DNA of 64,000 nucleotides from Fluctibacter corallii (GTDB lineage: Bacteria > Pseudomonadota > Gammaproteobacteria > Enterobacterales > Alteromonadaceae). The notes beneath the pieces are model-generated. The model saw only the letters and a program-made list of their open reading frames with translations. It was not told the DNA's origin and made no database searches. The stretch lies in assembly GCF_025751585.1 (NCBI RefSeq), contig NZ_JAOWKX010000007.1:1-64000 (forward strand). Reading direction: 5' to 3'. Of this stretch, positions 9,491-18,192 are shown in pieces (the first letter of the stretch is position 1; each line of letters starts with the position of its first letter). The position numbers and the translations under genes are program-made.

Positions 9491-10288
9491 ATGACAAAAA
9501 AAGTAACTACATCCGTATTGCTGGACATGAAACAGCAGGGGCAAAAGATCACGTCGCTAACCGCTTATGATGCAAGCTTTGCAAAATTATTTGATGAGCA
9601 AGGCGTAGATGTCATTCTAATTGGCGATTCATTGGGAATGGTACTTCAGGGTAAAGACGATACCTTATCTGTCACCACTGAAGATATTGCCTACCATACA
9701 CGTGCGGTCAGTGCCGCATGTCAACGCAGCTTTGTCGTGGCTGATATGCCCTTTATGTCATACAGCACGCCAGAAGTCACTTATGAGAACGCGGCCAAGC
9801 TAATGCAAGCGGGTGCAAGCATGGTGAAAATCGAAGGTGGTGATTGGTTAGTAGACACCATCAAAGGCCTCAATCAGCGCGGCGTTCCAGTTTGTGGTCA
9901 TTTAGGGCTGACTCCACAATCTGTTCATGTTTTTGGCGGATTTAAAGTTCAAGGACGCGATGACTTGCAAGCCGAGCAAATGGTGGAGCAGGCGCAAGCA
10001 CTTGAAGCTGCTGGCATTCAACTGCTTGTATTAGAGTGCGTGCCGACGTCACTTGCAGAGAAAATTTCACACGCGGTGAAAGTGCCCGTTATCGGTATTG
10101 GCGCAGGCGTAAAAACCGATGGTCAAGTGTTGGTTATGCATGACATGTTTGGAATCAGCGCCAATTACATGCCCAAATTCTCTAAAAACTATCTTCAAGA
10201 AACAGGCGATATACGCAAAGCCGTCGCTCAGTTTATTGAGGAAGTGAAAACGGGGGCATTTCCGTCCGAGGCACATAGCTTCAACTAA
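9491..10288 (+). CDS. panB: PanB, 3-methyl-2-oxobutanoate hydroxymethyltransferase
   Basis: A 265-residue enzyme that uses 5,10-methylene-THF to make ketopantoate from 2-oxoisovalerate, the first committed step of pantothenate synthesis. Recognised from [33 protein letters not shown] and VKIEGG in the N-terminal half, [15 protein letters not shown] near residues 136-150, and VIGIGAG near 200. Length is normal. panC starts 24 bp downstream. Confidence 0.98.
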   Translation: MTKKVTTSVLLDMKQQGQKITSLTAYDASFAKLFDEQGVDVILIGDSLGMVLQGKDDTLSVTTEDIAYHTRAVSAACQRSFVVADMPFMSYSTPEVTYENAAKLMQAGASMVKIEGGDWLVDTIKGLNQRGVPVCGHLGLTPQSVHVFGGFKVQGRDDLQAEQMVEQAQALEAAGIQLLVLECVPTSLAEKISHAVKVPVIGIGAGVKTDGQVLVMHDMFGISANYMPKFSKNYLQETGDIRKAVAQFIEEVKTGAFPSEAHSFN

Positions 10289-10312
10289 TCAGGAAAGCGA
10301 ATAGGTTAGTGT

Positions 10313-11164
10313 ATGCAGATAGTTAAAGACATACTGTCATTGCGAGAAACCCGCAGACAATGGCAAATAGATGGCAAAGTTATCGCCTTTGTTCCCACCA
10401 TGGGAAATTTGCATCAAGGGCATTTGACCTTAGTAAAAGAGGCGAAAAAATACGCAGATATTGTTGTTGTGTCAATATTTGTGAACCCATTGCAATTTGG
10501 CCCTGACGAAGATTTGGACGCTTATCCACGGACCTTGCAACAAGATGCCGATGCACTGGATGCATTAGGTGTTGATGTACTTTTCACGCCGCAGGCTAAA
10601 GATATCTATCCACGTGGACTAGAGCAACAAACCTTTGTTGAAGTGCCAGGTATTTCTTACATGATCTGTGGCGCAAGTAGGCCGGGGCATTTCCGTGGTG
10701 TTGCAACGATTGTCTGTAAGCTGTTCAACATGGTGCAACCTAACATCGCCTTTTTTGGTGAGAAAGACTTTCAGCAACTTCAAGTGATCAAGGCAATGGT
10801 GACAGATTTGTCTATGAACTTGAACGTGGTGGGCGTGCCTACGGTACGCGAGGAAGACGGATTGGCGATGAGCTCACGCAATGGTTACTTAAGTGCTGAA
10901 GAACGCCAGCGAGCTCCCATTTTGTATCAGGTACTTAACACGTTAGCCGATCAGCTTGAATTAGGTCGCCGTGATTATTCTAAGCTCATCTCTGAGGCAA
11001 GCGAGACGCTGTCTAACGCGGGTTATAAGGTAGACTATATAGAAGTTCGCGCGGCAAGTACGCTCCTTCATCCAGGCCATGAAGATCAAGAATTGGTCAT
11101 TTTAGGTGCTGCGTTTTTAGGCAAAACCCGCCTAATCGACAACCTACAAGTTACACTGAAGTAG
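10313..11164 (+). CDS. panC: PanC, pantothenate synthetase
   Basis: A 283-residue ATP-dependent ligase joining pantoate and beta-alanine. The nucleotide-binding motif [13 protein letters not shown] (about 29-41), the [18 protein letters not shown] segment, the FGEKDFQQL stretch and the KMSKS-equivalent MSSRNGYLS are all present. Its beta-alanine substrate is probably supplied by PanP, encoded immediately downstream on the other strand. The gene ends in a shared hairpin terminator. Confidence 0.98.
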   Translation: MQIVKDILSLRETRRQWQIDGKVIAFVPTMGNLHQGHLTLVKEAKKYADIVVVSIFVNPLQFGPDEDLDAYPRTLQQDADALDALGVDVLFTPQAKDIYPRGLEQQTFVEVPGISYMICGASRPGHFRGVATIVCKLFNMVQPNIAFFGEKDFQQLQVIKAMVTDLSMNLNVVGVPTVREEDGLAMSSRNGYLSAEERQRAPILYQVLNTLADQLELGRRDYSKLISEASETLSNAGYKVDYIEVRAASTLLHPGHEDQELVILGAAFLGKTRLIDNLQVTLK

Positions 11165-11170
11165 TCATAC

Positions 11171-11202
11171 ACAAAGGGCGCTTTTTCCACTGCGCCCTTT
11201 GT
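11171..11202. terminator. Bidirectional terminator between panC and panP
   Basis: An 11-bp perfect stem ACAAAGGGCGC / GCGCCCTTTGT lies between the convergent stop codons of panC and panP. Confidence 0.85.
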
Positions 11203-11213
11203 TCTCTAAAGGC

Positions 11214-12824
11214 TTATGCGCTGGCTTTATCCTGCACCAATAGTGCCTTCCAAATATCTAAATTCTGAGCAATGTCTAATTGTTCATTAAGAATGTCTTG
11301 AAGGTCTTCTTCGGTCGTCAGGGGATTAGCTAGCACCACACGAAAAACCGTAATCGGATCATTATGATAGGTGCTGGTGTGTAACCGCGTTCTCGATACA
11401 AACGACTTTCCTGCTTCACGTTGTTGTTTTTGCACAGCAACAGTGAGTTGATCTAACAGCGCATTGACATCAGCATGCTTAAGTAACGGATGGTTTGCTA
11501 AAAATGCGGGTCGTAATCGATATGTAAGGAGTGACAATGTCGGCGATGTAATCAGCTCAAACTGTGGGTGATCATCAATCATTTTGGCGAATGCTTTCGC
11601 CTTTTCAATGCTCATATCAATAAGCAATTCATACCCTTCTCGGCCAAAAATATGTAGCGACGCATACACCATCATTGCCATGCCGTTGCGCGACCCTTCA
11701 AGGGTGGTAGCGCCCAAATCTTTAGAGCCTTCGCGCAAAATATATTGAGCATGATGACGAACGGCATTGCTGCTGTTGGGATCTTTGAACAACACCATAC
11801 CCGCGCCCATCGGCACATACATTTGCTTGTGGGCATCTAGCGTCAGAGAGTCAGCGCGCTCAATCCCGTTGAGTAAGCTACGATGTTTTTCAGAAAATAA
11901 CGTCGCTCCGCCCCATGCGGCATCAACATGAAAATGACAGCCAACCTCTTGAGCAACGTCAGCGAGCTCATCTAAAGGATCAATATGGCCAGTCTCTGTT
12001 GTCCCTGCAATACCAACAATAGCCAATAATTTGTTCCCATTGGCTTCGTATTCTTTTGCCAATTTCAGCGCACGCTCTGGCGATAAACGTTGAGTCGGGC
12101 AGTCTATCGTGAGCATCTGTTCACGGCCAATTCCAAGCAGATCCACGGCTTTTGATAGAGAATAATGCCCGCGTTTTGATGATAAGATACCAAGATTACC
12201 GTACCCATAATGGCGCAGCGCTGATGCCAACCCTTCTCTGGCAACGCCTTTAAACACACCATCAGCCTTAAGCATAGTATTTCGAGCTACCCACAACGCG
12301 GTCATATTGGCAATAGTACCGCCCGAACAGAACGCACCGAGAGAGTGATTTGCACTGTGCAAGTAAGCATCATAAAAATCACCATCTCGCTGATACACCA
12401 GTTGATGCATCATACCGAGCACCTGGCGCTCTAACGGTGTGAAGGCTTTTGATGTCTCAATTTTTACCAGGTTTTGATTTAGCCCTACTAATAACTTTGC
12501 TAACGGCAAGTGAAAGTAAGGCAAGGCAGACGTCATGTGTCCGATAAACGTTGGTGAATAGGTATTTACAGAGTGTTTTACAAGCTTATTAAGCAACGCA
12601 TCAGCATGCGCCGACACAAATTCAGGATGTTCAGGCACACGATGATCTGAAAATGTTTTTTCAATCTCTTCTAGCGGGATCGCCTGAGTCACAACGTGCT
12701 GAGACAAAAAGTCTGACACGTTGTCTGATAAATGTTGTTCAATTTGGGCCAGTTTTGAATCGGTGCCTTCGGGTTTAGTAAAGACCCGGAACAAATGCGC
12801 TAAACTGACTTCGGCTTTTGCCAC
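11214..12824 (-). CDS. panP: PanP-type PLP-dependent aspartate 1-decarboxylase
   Basis: A 536-residue group II PLP decarboxylase of the glutamate/aspartate decarboxylase superfamily. The Schiff-base lysine is Lys333 in LTLDAHKQMYVPMG, with the PLP-binding DAAWGG segment upstream (about 301-306) and the substrate-pocket region NMTALWVARN near 180. Size and N-terminal extension fit the PanP group, which makes beta-alanine from aspartate in vibrios and related bacteria lacking the pyruvoyl enzyme PanD. Its position beside panBC, where E. coli has panD, supports that role. Start is GTG with GAGG eight bases before it. A glutamate or diaminobutyrate decarboxylase activity cannot be excluded from sequence alone. 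Confidence 0.88.
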   Translation of the reverse strand: MAKAEVSLAHLFRVFTKPEGTDSKLAQIEQHLSDNVSDFLSQHVVTQAIPLEEIEKTFSDHRVPEHPEFVSAHADALLNKLVKHSVNTYSPTFIGHMTSALPYFHLPLAKLLVGLNQNLVKIETSKAFTPLERQVLGMMHQLVYQRDGDFYDAYLHSANHSLGAFCSGGTIANMTALWVARNTMLKADGVFKGVAREGLASALRHYGYGNLGILSSKRGHYSLSKAVDLLGIGREQMLTIDCPTQRLSPERALKLAKEYEANGNKLLAIVGIAGTTETGHIDPLDELADVAQEVGCHFHVDAAWGGATLFSEKHRSLLNGIERADSLTLDAHKQMYVPMGAGMVLFKDPNSSNAVRHHAQYILREGSKDLGATTLEGSRNGMAMMVYASLHIFGREGYELLIDMSIEKAKAFAKMIDDHPQFELITSPTLSLLTYRLRPAFLANHPLLKHADVNALLDQLTVAVQKQQREAGKSFVSRTRLHTSTYHNDPITVFRVVLANPLTTEEDLQDILNEQLDIAQNLDIWKALLVQDKASA

Positions 12825-13037
12825 GCTTGTAACCTCAACTGAAAAATTTCAACCGCGAACTTTAACCTACTTCCCGCTTTACACCAAATATTGAAAGCGC
12901 TTAACGAATAACTTATTGTCATTAATACAAGAAGAAATCAAATTTAATGGCATATAGGATTAACCTGAATTATCAGGTGAACAGCGTAGTTAAGCTGCTA
13001 TATTGAATAATAATGATAACAATAAGGAAGAATATCG

Positions 13038-13742
13038 ATGCCAGATACTGATGCATTTAGTCTGGAACACATAGTCCCCTTCTTTCAACCGATAATGGAT
13101 TTGAAACATGATCGCGTTTGGCGTTACGAATGTTTAGCTAGGCTTGTTACGCCCGGTGAATACATTTTTCTTCCTAATCAGTTCTTGCATCTTATTGAAA
13201 GAGAGGACAGTGTTGCCCAATTTACCGAAACAATGTTTCACCGTAGTGCAGAGTATTTTCGCAACACGAGCATAGCGTGGAACTTAAATTTATGTGAAGA
13301 AGATATTGCTGATGACACACTATTCTCCATGCTTAAACGCGTGCTAGATGACTACCCTAACCCTAACCGTGTTGGCTTTGAATTAACAGCAGACACCGCT
13401 CACTCAGACCTGCCGCGCTTCGACCATTTTTTAAATAATGCCAATGCACTCGGTGTTAATGTCTTCCTTGATCACTTTGGCGTGGCTGGTGACGCAGATA
13501 TGGCGTTACTTTCACGTCCCATTACAGGAATAAAAATTGCGGGGAGCGTGATGTCTGAGATATCCGACTCTAAACAGGTTCGTAGCCATGTGGCTCATCT
13601 GCTTGATGCCGCCGATACCCAGAGTATCAACGTCATCGCAGAACACATAGAAGACGAAGATACACTAAACGATATTATGGAAATAGGCATTGGCTACGGG
13701 CAAGGGTTTTACTTTTCAACCCCTCAAGCTTCAGCAACGTAA
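13038..13742 (+). CDS. EAL-domain protein with degenerate active site
   Basis: A stand-alone 234-residue EAL domain with no sensor or GGDEF partner. The fold motifs are recognisable but altered. EAL reads ECL (31-33), Asn82 and Glu115 are kept, the DDFG metal motif reads DHFG (145-148), K-x-D reads KIA (166-168), and AEGVE reads AEHIE (201-205). Gln222 of the QGF motif remains. Two metal-binding Asp are therefore missing, so c-di-GMP hydrolysis is unlikely, and a role in binding c-di-GMP or a protein partner is more plausible. Start chosen from AAGGAAG at 13023-13029. The upstream 213 bp is shared with panP, which is divergent. Confidence 0.85.
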   Translation: MPDTDAFSLEHIVPFFQPIMDLKHDRVWRYECLARLVTPGEYIFLPNQFLHLIEREDSVAQFTETMFHRSAEYFRNTSIAWNLNLCEEDIADDTLFSMLKRVLDDYPNPNRVGFELTADTAHSDLPRFDHFLNNANALGVNVFLDHFGVAGDADMALLSRPITGIKIAGSVMSEISDSKQVRSHVAHLLDAADTQSINVIAEHIEDEDTLNDIMEIGIGYGQGFYFSTPQASAT

Positions 13743-13765
13743 TGTCTGGCCAAGTGGCCAGACAT
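13742..13765. terminator. Hairpin between the EAL gene and the TrmB-like gene
   Basis: An 11-bp perfect stem ATGTCTGGCCA / TGGCCAGACAT with a two-base spacer lies just after the EAL stop and 10 bp before the convergent methyltransferase gene. No T-run follows, so termination is likely but not certain. Confidence 0.5.
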
Positions 13766-13775
13766 ACTCGCAAGC

Positions 13776-14447
13776 TTACTTGTTTGTGCTCAAATCACAC
13801 ACGACACGCCAACTCTGTTGACCGCTAGCCCAGTATTTTCTTTCAAACGGTGTATCCGGTTCAGCTGCCTGATACAGTTCAGTTTCAACATTAAACCCTG
13901 CAATGTTAAGTGCCATTGCAAACTCTTCAATGTAGATTTTCCAGTTACTGCGAACCTCTAACAAACCGCCTAGCTTGACAATATCGCCAAAGGCGGCGCT
14001 GGCGTGCCAACGTCGCTGTACATGCGCCGATTTAGGATACGGATTGGGATACAGTAAAAACTGTTTCGCCAAGACCCATTTAGCATCTAAAGCGAGTCGC
14101 CAAAAATCATTTAAATCAGCTCTTACGATGATGTAGTTATCTGATTCAGCTTGGTAATGGCTATGCTTGCCTGTACGAAGCGCAGATTTATCGACGCCCA
14201 CTACCAGTGCATCAGGATGTTTCGCTGCAATGCGCGCCGTGCTCTCGCCAACACCACAGCACGCATCAAGAATAATCGGTCCTTGACGTTGCTTTAACCA
14301 TGATTGCACTTCGTCAAATGCGTCTAAGGTATGCTGGCTGTAAGGCTTAAGGCTTGAGTGAGACAAATGTCTATTCACCAGCTCAGGAATTTTTTCATGA
14401 GGCCCTTGCTGATTAGTTGTAATACTTCGTGAGTTACCTTGTGACAT
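13776..14447 (-). CDS. TrmB-family SAM-dependent methyltransferase (paralogue of tRNA m7G46 methyltransferase)
   Basis: A 223-residue Rossmann methyltransferase. SAM motif I is LDACCGVGEST (about 60-70). The TrmB-like features are YPNPYPKSAHVQRRWH (in place of the FPDPWPKKRH of TrmB) and a C-terminal TPFERKYWASGQ matching the T-FE pattern near the TrmB C-terminus. Divergence from canonical TrmB suggests a paralogue with a different RNA substrate or none. Its ATG overlaps the stop of the ABC permease gene (TAATG), so it is translationally coupled to an exporter. Confidence 0.75.
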   Translation of the reverse strand: MSQGNSRSITTNQQGPHEKIPELVNRHLSHSSLKPYSQHTLDAFDEVQSWLKQRQGPIILDACCGVGESTARIAAKHPDALVVGVDKSALRTGKHSHYQAESDNYIIVRADLNDFWRLALDAKWVLAKQFLLYPNPYPKSAHVQRRWHASAAFGDIVKLGGLLEVRSNWKIYIEEFAMALNIAGFNVETELYQAAEPDTPFERKYWASGQQSWRVVCDLSTNK

Positions 14448-15220
14448 TACGTTCGAATTCCTACGCCACGATTAATCAATTGATAGGCAACCGTGAACAA
14501 TACAACATTAAATACCAATAGAATGATCACCGATGTAGAGAAGCTCACATCAGACACACCTAAAAAGCCATAGCGAAACCCATTCACCATATACACTATA
14601 GGATTTGCTTTGCTCACCCATTGCCAAAACTCAGGCAGCAGTGAAAGAGAATAAAATACCCCGCCCAAGTAGGTAAGCGGCGTTAATACAAATGTTGGGA
14701 TTACGCTAATGTCATCAAACGTTTTAGCATAAACAGCGTTGATTAAACCCGCGGTAGAAAATAGGCTTGCGGTTAATAACACTGTGATAAAAATGATGAG
14801 AGGGTTATGTATTTGCACATCCACAAAAAACATCGATACGAAGGTCACGATAATGCCAATCAACAATGCCCTTGCCACACCACCGCCAACAAAGCCAAGA
14901 ATAATGATCCAATTCGGCATGGGGGCCACCAGTAACTCTTCTACATTGCGTTGAAACTTTGCGCTAAAAAACGAAGATGAGACATTAGAATAAGAGTTCG
15001 TGATCACCGCCATCATGATGAGACCTGGCACAATGAATTCCATATACGTGAATCCGCCCATTTGCCCGATACGCTCACCAATAAGACTCCCAAATATGAC
15101 AAAATACAATGACATCGTAATGGCAGGAGGAACCAGGGTTTGGATCCAAATGCGCAAAAAACGCGTGCACTCTTTTATCCATATTGTACGAAGCGCTACA
15201 AAATTTCGCGACCCCATCAT
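14447..15220 (-). CDS. yadH: ABC-2 type transporter permease (YadH-like)
   Basis: A 257-residue inner-membrane protein with six predicted helices and the ABC-2 signature region (LTPLTYLGGVFYSLSLLPEF and NPIVYMVNGFRYGFLG, about 180-222). It pairs with the ATPase encoded upstream; the two frames overlap by four bases (ATGA). Sequence and order match E. coli yadGH, downstream of panBCD. The exported substrate is unknown. Confidence 0.9.
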   Translation of the reverse strand: MMGSRNFVALRTIWIKECTRFLRIWIQTLVPPAITMSLYFVIFGSLIGERIGQMGGFTYMEFIVPGLIMMAVITNSYSNVSSSFFSAKFQRNVEELLVAPMPNWIIILGFVGGGVARALLIGIIVTFVSMFFVDVQIHNPLIIFITVLLTASLFSTAGLINAVYAKTFDDISVIPTFVLTPLTYLGGVFYSLSLLPEFWQWVSKANPIVYMVNGFRYGFLGVSDVSFSTSVIILLVFNVVLFTVAYQLINRGVGIRT

Positions 15221-16149
15221 GACTGTGTTTCTCCTGTGGTTTTACCTTGTTCCACCATTCTGACAAACAGCTCTTCCAATCGATTCGCTTTATTTCGCAT
15301 ACTTAAAACCATGACATCTTGTTCGGTTAGCTGCCTAAATACGTCATTTAGGCCCTGCTCTTTTGGCACGTCCACTTCAAGGGTATGATCGTCAATCATC
15401 CGGTACTCAAACCCAAGCAGGGAGACCGAATCTGTACCTAGCGGTAAATCAAGTACAAAGGTTTCAACATTTAACTTGGCCAGCAACGCTTTCATGCTGG
15501 TATTCTCAACGATTCGGCCTTTATCGATGATGGCGATATTACGGCACAACATTTCTGCTTCTTCGAGGTAATGCGTAGTAAGAATAATCGTAATCCCTTG
15601 CTGATTAATTTCTTTGAGAAATTGCCACATCGAGCGACGGATTTCGATGTCTACGCCTGCCGTCGGTTCATCAAGAATTAACATTCTTGGTTCGTGCATC
15701 AAAGCACGTGCAATCATCAAGCGCCGTTTCATGCCGCCAGATAGTTCTCTTGCACGCGCGTCTCGCTTTTCCCATAGATCGAGTTGCTTCAGGTATTTTT
15801 CTGCACGTGTTTTCGCCACGTCTCGCGGAACGCCATAATATCCAGCCTGATTTACAACGATTTGCATCAGCGTTTCGAATTGATTGAAGTTAAATTCCTG
15901 CGGCACAAGACCAATGCTTGATTTAGCGTCTACCAATTGTGTGTCCATGGAATGACCGAACACCTCAACACTGCCTTCTGATTTGTTCACCAACGAACTT
16001 ACAATACCAATAGTGGTGGACTTCCCCGCACCATTGGGGCCGAGCAACGCGAAAAAGTCTCCTTCTTCGACATGTAAATCGATACCTTTGAGTGCCTGTA
16101 CGCCGCCTTTGTAGGTTTTCTTTAAACCCACAATATTCAGTGCTTTCAT
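15217..16149 (-). CDS. yadG: ABC transporter ATP-binding protein (YadG-like)
   Basis: A 310-residue ATPase (E. coli YadG has about 308). Walker A is LLGPNGAGKSTT near residues 34-45, the signature ELSGGMKRRL near 137-146, and Walker B MLILDEPTAG near 158-167; a C-terminal extension of about 90 residues follows, as in drug-export type ATPases. First gene of a three-gene operon with yadH and the TrmB-like methyltransferase. Confidence 0.93.
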   Translation of the reverse strand: MKALNIVGLKKTYKGGVQALKGIDLHVEEGDFFALLGPNGAGKSTTIGIVSSLVNKSEGSVEVFGHSMDTQLVDAKSSIGLVPQEFNFNQFETLMQIVVNQAGYYGVPRDVAKTRAEKYLKQLDLWEKRDARARELSGGMKRRLMIARALMHEPRMLILDEPTAGVDIEIRRSMWQFLKEINQQGITIILTTHYLEEAEMLCRNIAIIDKGRIVENTSMKALLAKLNVETFVLDLPLGTDSVSLLGFEYRMIDDHTLEVDVPKEQGLNDVFRQLTEQDVMVLSMRNKANRLEELFVRMVEQGKTTGETQS

Positions 16150-16258
16150 AGTATGCTCACAAATCTTAGATAGCCCATTGATATGGCGGCAAAAAACGTT
16201 TTTTCAAGCCTTAAGTCAGAACGATTACGTTTCTCACATATTGATTAGACGAGCAGTA

Positions 16259-16720
16259 TTACTCTGCATCCATATCATTTACGCGGCGTTGTATTTCTGC
16301 CTCCGACACATCTTCAATGTGCGTGGCTAGCGACCAAATATGACCAAAAGGATCTTTTACTTGCGCAAACCGATCTCCCCAAAACATATCAGACGGCGCC
16401 ATCAGCGATGTAAAACTATGTTCAATCGCCTTGTGGTATAACGTATCGACGTCAGATGAATACACATACAACGAAGAAGCGGTGCCTGCCAACGTGCTTG
16501 GTGACACTAACCCCCATTCAGCATTCTCATCGGCCATCATAATAATCGCATCTCCTATCTGAATTTCAGCATGTACTACCTTATTATGTTGGCGAATGAC
16601 TTCTCTTTTTCGGGCATTAAACACCTTTTCATACAATGCAATGGCGTGAATTGAGTTAGCAACAACAATTGATGGCGTCACGGTATGATAGTGGTCGGGT
16701 ACAGAGACTGGCTTGCTCAT
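16259..16720 (-). CDS. VOC family protein (glyoxalase/bleomycin resistance fold, PhnB-like)
   Basis: A 153-residue protein with the paired beta-alpha-beta-beta-beta modules of the vicinal oxygen chelate fold: TPSIVVANSIHAIALYEKVFNA near the start, AEIQIGDAIIMMADE in the middle and DRFAQVKDPFGHIWSLATH near the end. This arrangement is typical of PhnB-like members. Substrate unknown. It is transcribed divergently from the AhpD-like gene across 70 bp, which may indicate a joint stress function. Confidence 0.8.
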   Translation of the reverse strand: MSKPVSVPDHYHTVTPSIVVANSIHAIALYEKVFNARKREVIRQHNKVVHAEIQIGDAIIMMADENAEWGLVSPSTLAGTASSLYVYSSDVDTLYHKAIEHSFTSLMAPSDMFWGDRFAQVKDPFGHIWSLATHIEDVSEAEIQRRVNDMDAE

Positions 16721-16790
16721 TTTTTATCCGTAAAATATATGCTAGTGTCAGGTTGTTATAGCTTAGTACAAAAAATGACACGGAGGCCTT

Positions 16791-17390
16791 ATGCCATTGC
16801 TCCCCCCTTTACCAAAAGACCATACGCCAGAACTCAGTGACGATTTTGCGCTATTTGAGGATATCTTAGGCTTTGTGCCTAACAGCCTATTAACGATGCA
16901 GAGAAAGCCGGAAATTGTGAAGGGATTTGGCGCGTTGACCCAGGCGGTTATGGCACAAGACAGCGAAGTTGACTTGGGGTTCAAGCGGCTACTCGCACAT
17001 TTTTCTAGCCGCGCTGCGGGTTGCCAATACTGTGAAGCACATTCGCTGATTGCAGCAAAAATTCACGGCATCAGTGATGAAAAAGTCGCGGCTGTTTGGG
17101 ACTATAGAACCAGTCCTCTCTATTCCGAAGCAGAGCGCATCGCGCTGGATTTTGCTTTAGCGGCTGGCTCGGTACCTAATGGCGTTGATGACGATATCAT
17201 GGAGTCAATGCGACAGCACTGGACGGCAAACCAGATTGTAGAAATCTTAGCCGCCGTGTCGTTGTATGGTTTTCTTAATCGCTGGAACGATTCAATGGCC
17301 ACACAACTTGAAGCAGCACCTAAAGCTCTGGGCGAGACCGTATTGGCAAAAGGAGGCTGGACAGGCGGGAAGCACATATCAAAACAATAA
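16791..17390 (+). CDS. Carboxymuconolactone decarboxylase/AhpD-like protein
   Basis: A 199-residue all-alpha protein with the redox motif GCQYCEAHS (Cys-x-x-Cys followed by His; about residues 76-84), found in AhpD-type alkylhydroperoxidases of the CMD family. The N-terminal VPNSLLTMQRKPEI segment and the C-terminal VEILAAVSLYGFLNRWND region are also typical. Likely reaction is thiol-based peroxide reduction, inferred from the family. A GGAGG ribosome site precedes the ATG. Confidence 0.85.
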   Translation: MPLLPPLPKDHTPELSDDFALFEDILGFVPNSLLTMQRKPEIVKGFGALTQAVMAQDSEVDLGFKRLLAHFSSRAAGCQYCEAHSLIAAKIHGISDEKVAAVWDYRTSPLYSEAERIALDFALAAGSVPNGVDDDIMESMRQHWTANQIVEILAAVSLYGFLNRWNDSMATQLEAAPKALGETVLAKGGWTGGKHISKQ

Positions 17391-17415
17391 AAAAGAGGCA
17401 CCGAGAAGGTGCCTC
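17389..17415 (-). terminator. Rho-independent terminator of ompW
   Basis: Stem GAGGCACC / GGTGCCTC with a short loop. On the minus strand it is followed by a run of six T, 37 bases after the ompW stop; on the + strand it also lies just after the AhpD-like gene but without a T-run. Confidence 0.8.
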
Positions 17416-17451
17416 AAGCGAGTCAGGAATGACTTCCTGTCCAAAATGTAG

Positions 17452-18102
17452 TTAGAACGTGTAACCTACCATGACAGAGTAAACCCACGGGTCGATATCT
17501 ACGGATACACTACCTTCCACTCCACCCGCTTTGAACGTGGCGTCAGTGTCAATGTCAATCCAACGGGCAGAAGCATTCACGTGCCAACTGTCATTGATGT
17601 GATAATCCATACCTAGCTGTGCAGTTAAGCCAAATGAACTATCAAGATCAAGATCGCTAAATCCAGCATCACGGTTAGCAGAGGTAAACTCTTCATCAAA
17701 AAATACGGTGTAGTTTAAGCCCGCACCAACATAAGGTTGGAACACACTATTTTTGTCCATCATGTAGTAGTTTACTGTGACAGACGGCGGTAAGTGCTTG
17801 ATGTCGGCCAGTTGACCGACACTATTTAGCTCAATTTCATGTTGGAACGGCGTAGCAGCAAGCAACTCCACAGACACATTGTCTGAAACGAAATACGCCA
17901 AGTTCAAGCCTAACTGGGTATTGTTGTCTACACTTACGCCTATTCCCAAATCTGCGCCACCAACAAAAACGTTAGAGCTAGAATCATCAGGTGCAACCGT
18001 AGTTGAACCCGCTCTAACTAACCAGCTACCTGCTTCTGGAATCGCTGCCTGCGCTGTGCCTGTTAACGCTATTAAAAGGGCTGAAATTAACGTCTTTTTC
18101 AT
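17452..18102 (-). CDS. ompW: OmpW family outer membrane protein
   Basis: An eight-stranded beta-barrel protein of 216 residues. The start chosen is ATG at 18102, giving MKKTLISALLIALTGTAQAA, a clear signal peptide; it has TAGGA upstream, whereas the upstream in-frame start would add 12 residues that spoil the signal. Typical OmpW segments are GSWLVRAGSTTVAPDD, the alternating barrel strands, and the end WVYSVMVGYTF with terminal Phe. OmpW forms a small hydrophobic channel. An FNR-like site lies about 60 bp upstream, in keeping with oxygen control of ompW in E. coli. Confidence 0.92.
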   Translation of the reverse strand: MKKTLISALLIALTGTAQAAIPEAGSWLVRAGSTTVAPDDSSSNVFVGGADLGIGVSVDNNTQLGLNLAYFVSDNVSVELLAATPFQHEIELNSVGQLADIKHLPPSVTVNYYMMDKNSVFQPYVGAGLNYTVFFDEEFTSANRDAGFSDLDLDSSFGLTAQLGMDYHINDSWHVNASARWIDIDTDATFKAGGVEGSVSVDIDPWVYSVMVGYTF

Positions 18103-18161
18103 CTTTTTAATCCTACAATGAATTGATGGGCACAGCATAAGACCAGTTGCTGTTGAATGAC

Positions 18162-18175
18162 TTGATCTGCGTCAA
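18162..18175. promoter_or_regulatory. FNR/Anr-like box upstream of ompW
   Basis: TTGATCTGCGTCAA matches the FNR consensus TTGAT-N4-ATCAA except for one base. It lies 60 bp upstream of the ompW start codon and overlaps nothing coding. FNR control of ompW is established in E. coli; here it is inferred. Confidence 0.6.
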
Positions 18176-18192
18176 GCAATTGATGCATCAAC

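Noticed and set aside
13004..13025. AT-rich hexamers resembling a Fur box before the EAL gene
   Set aside because: Only loosely matches NATAAT repeats with no inverted-repeat symmetry.
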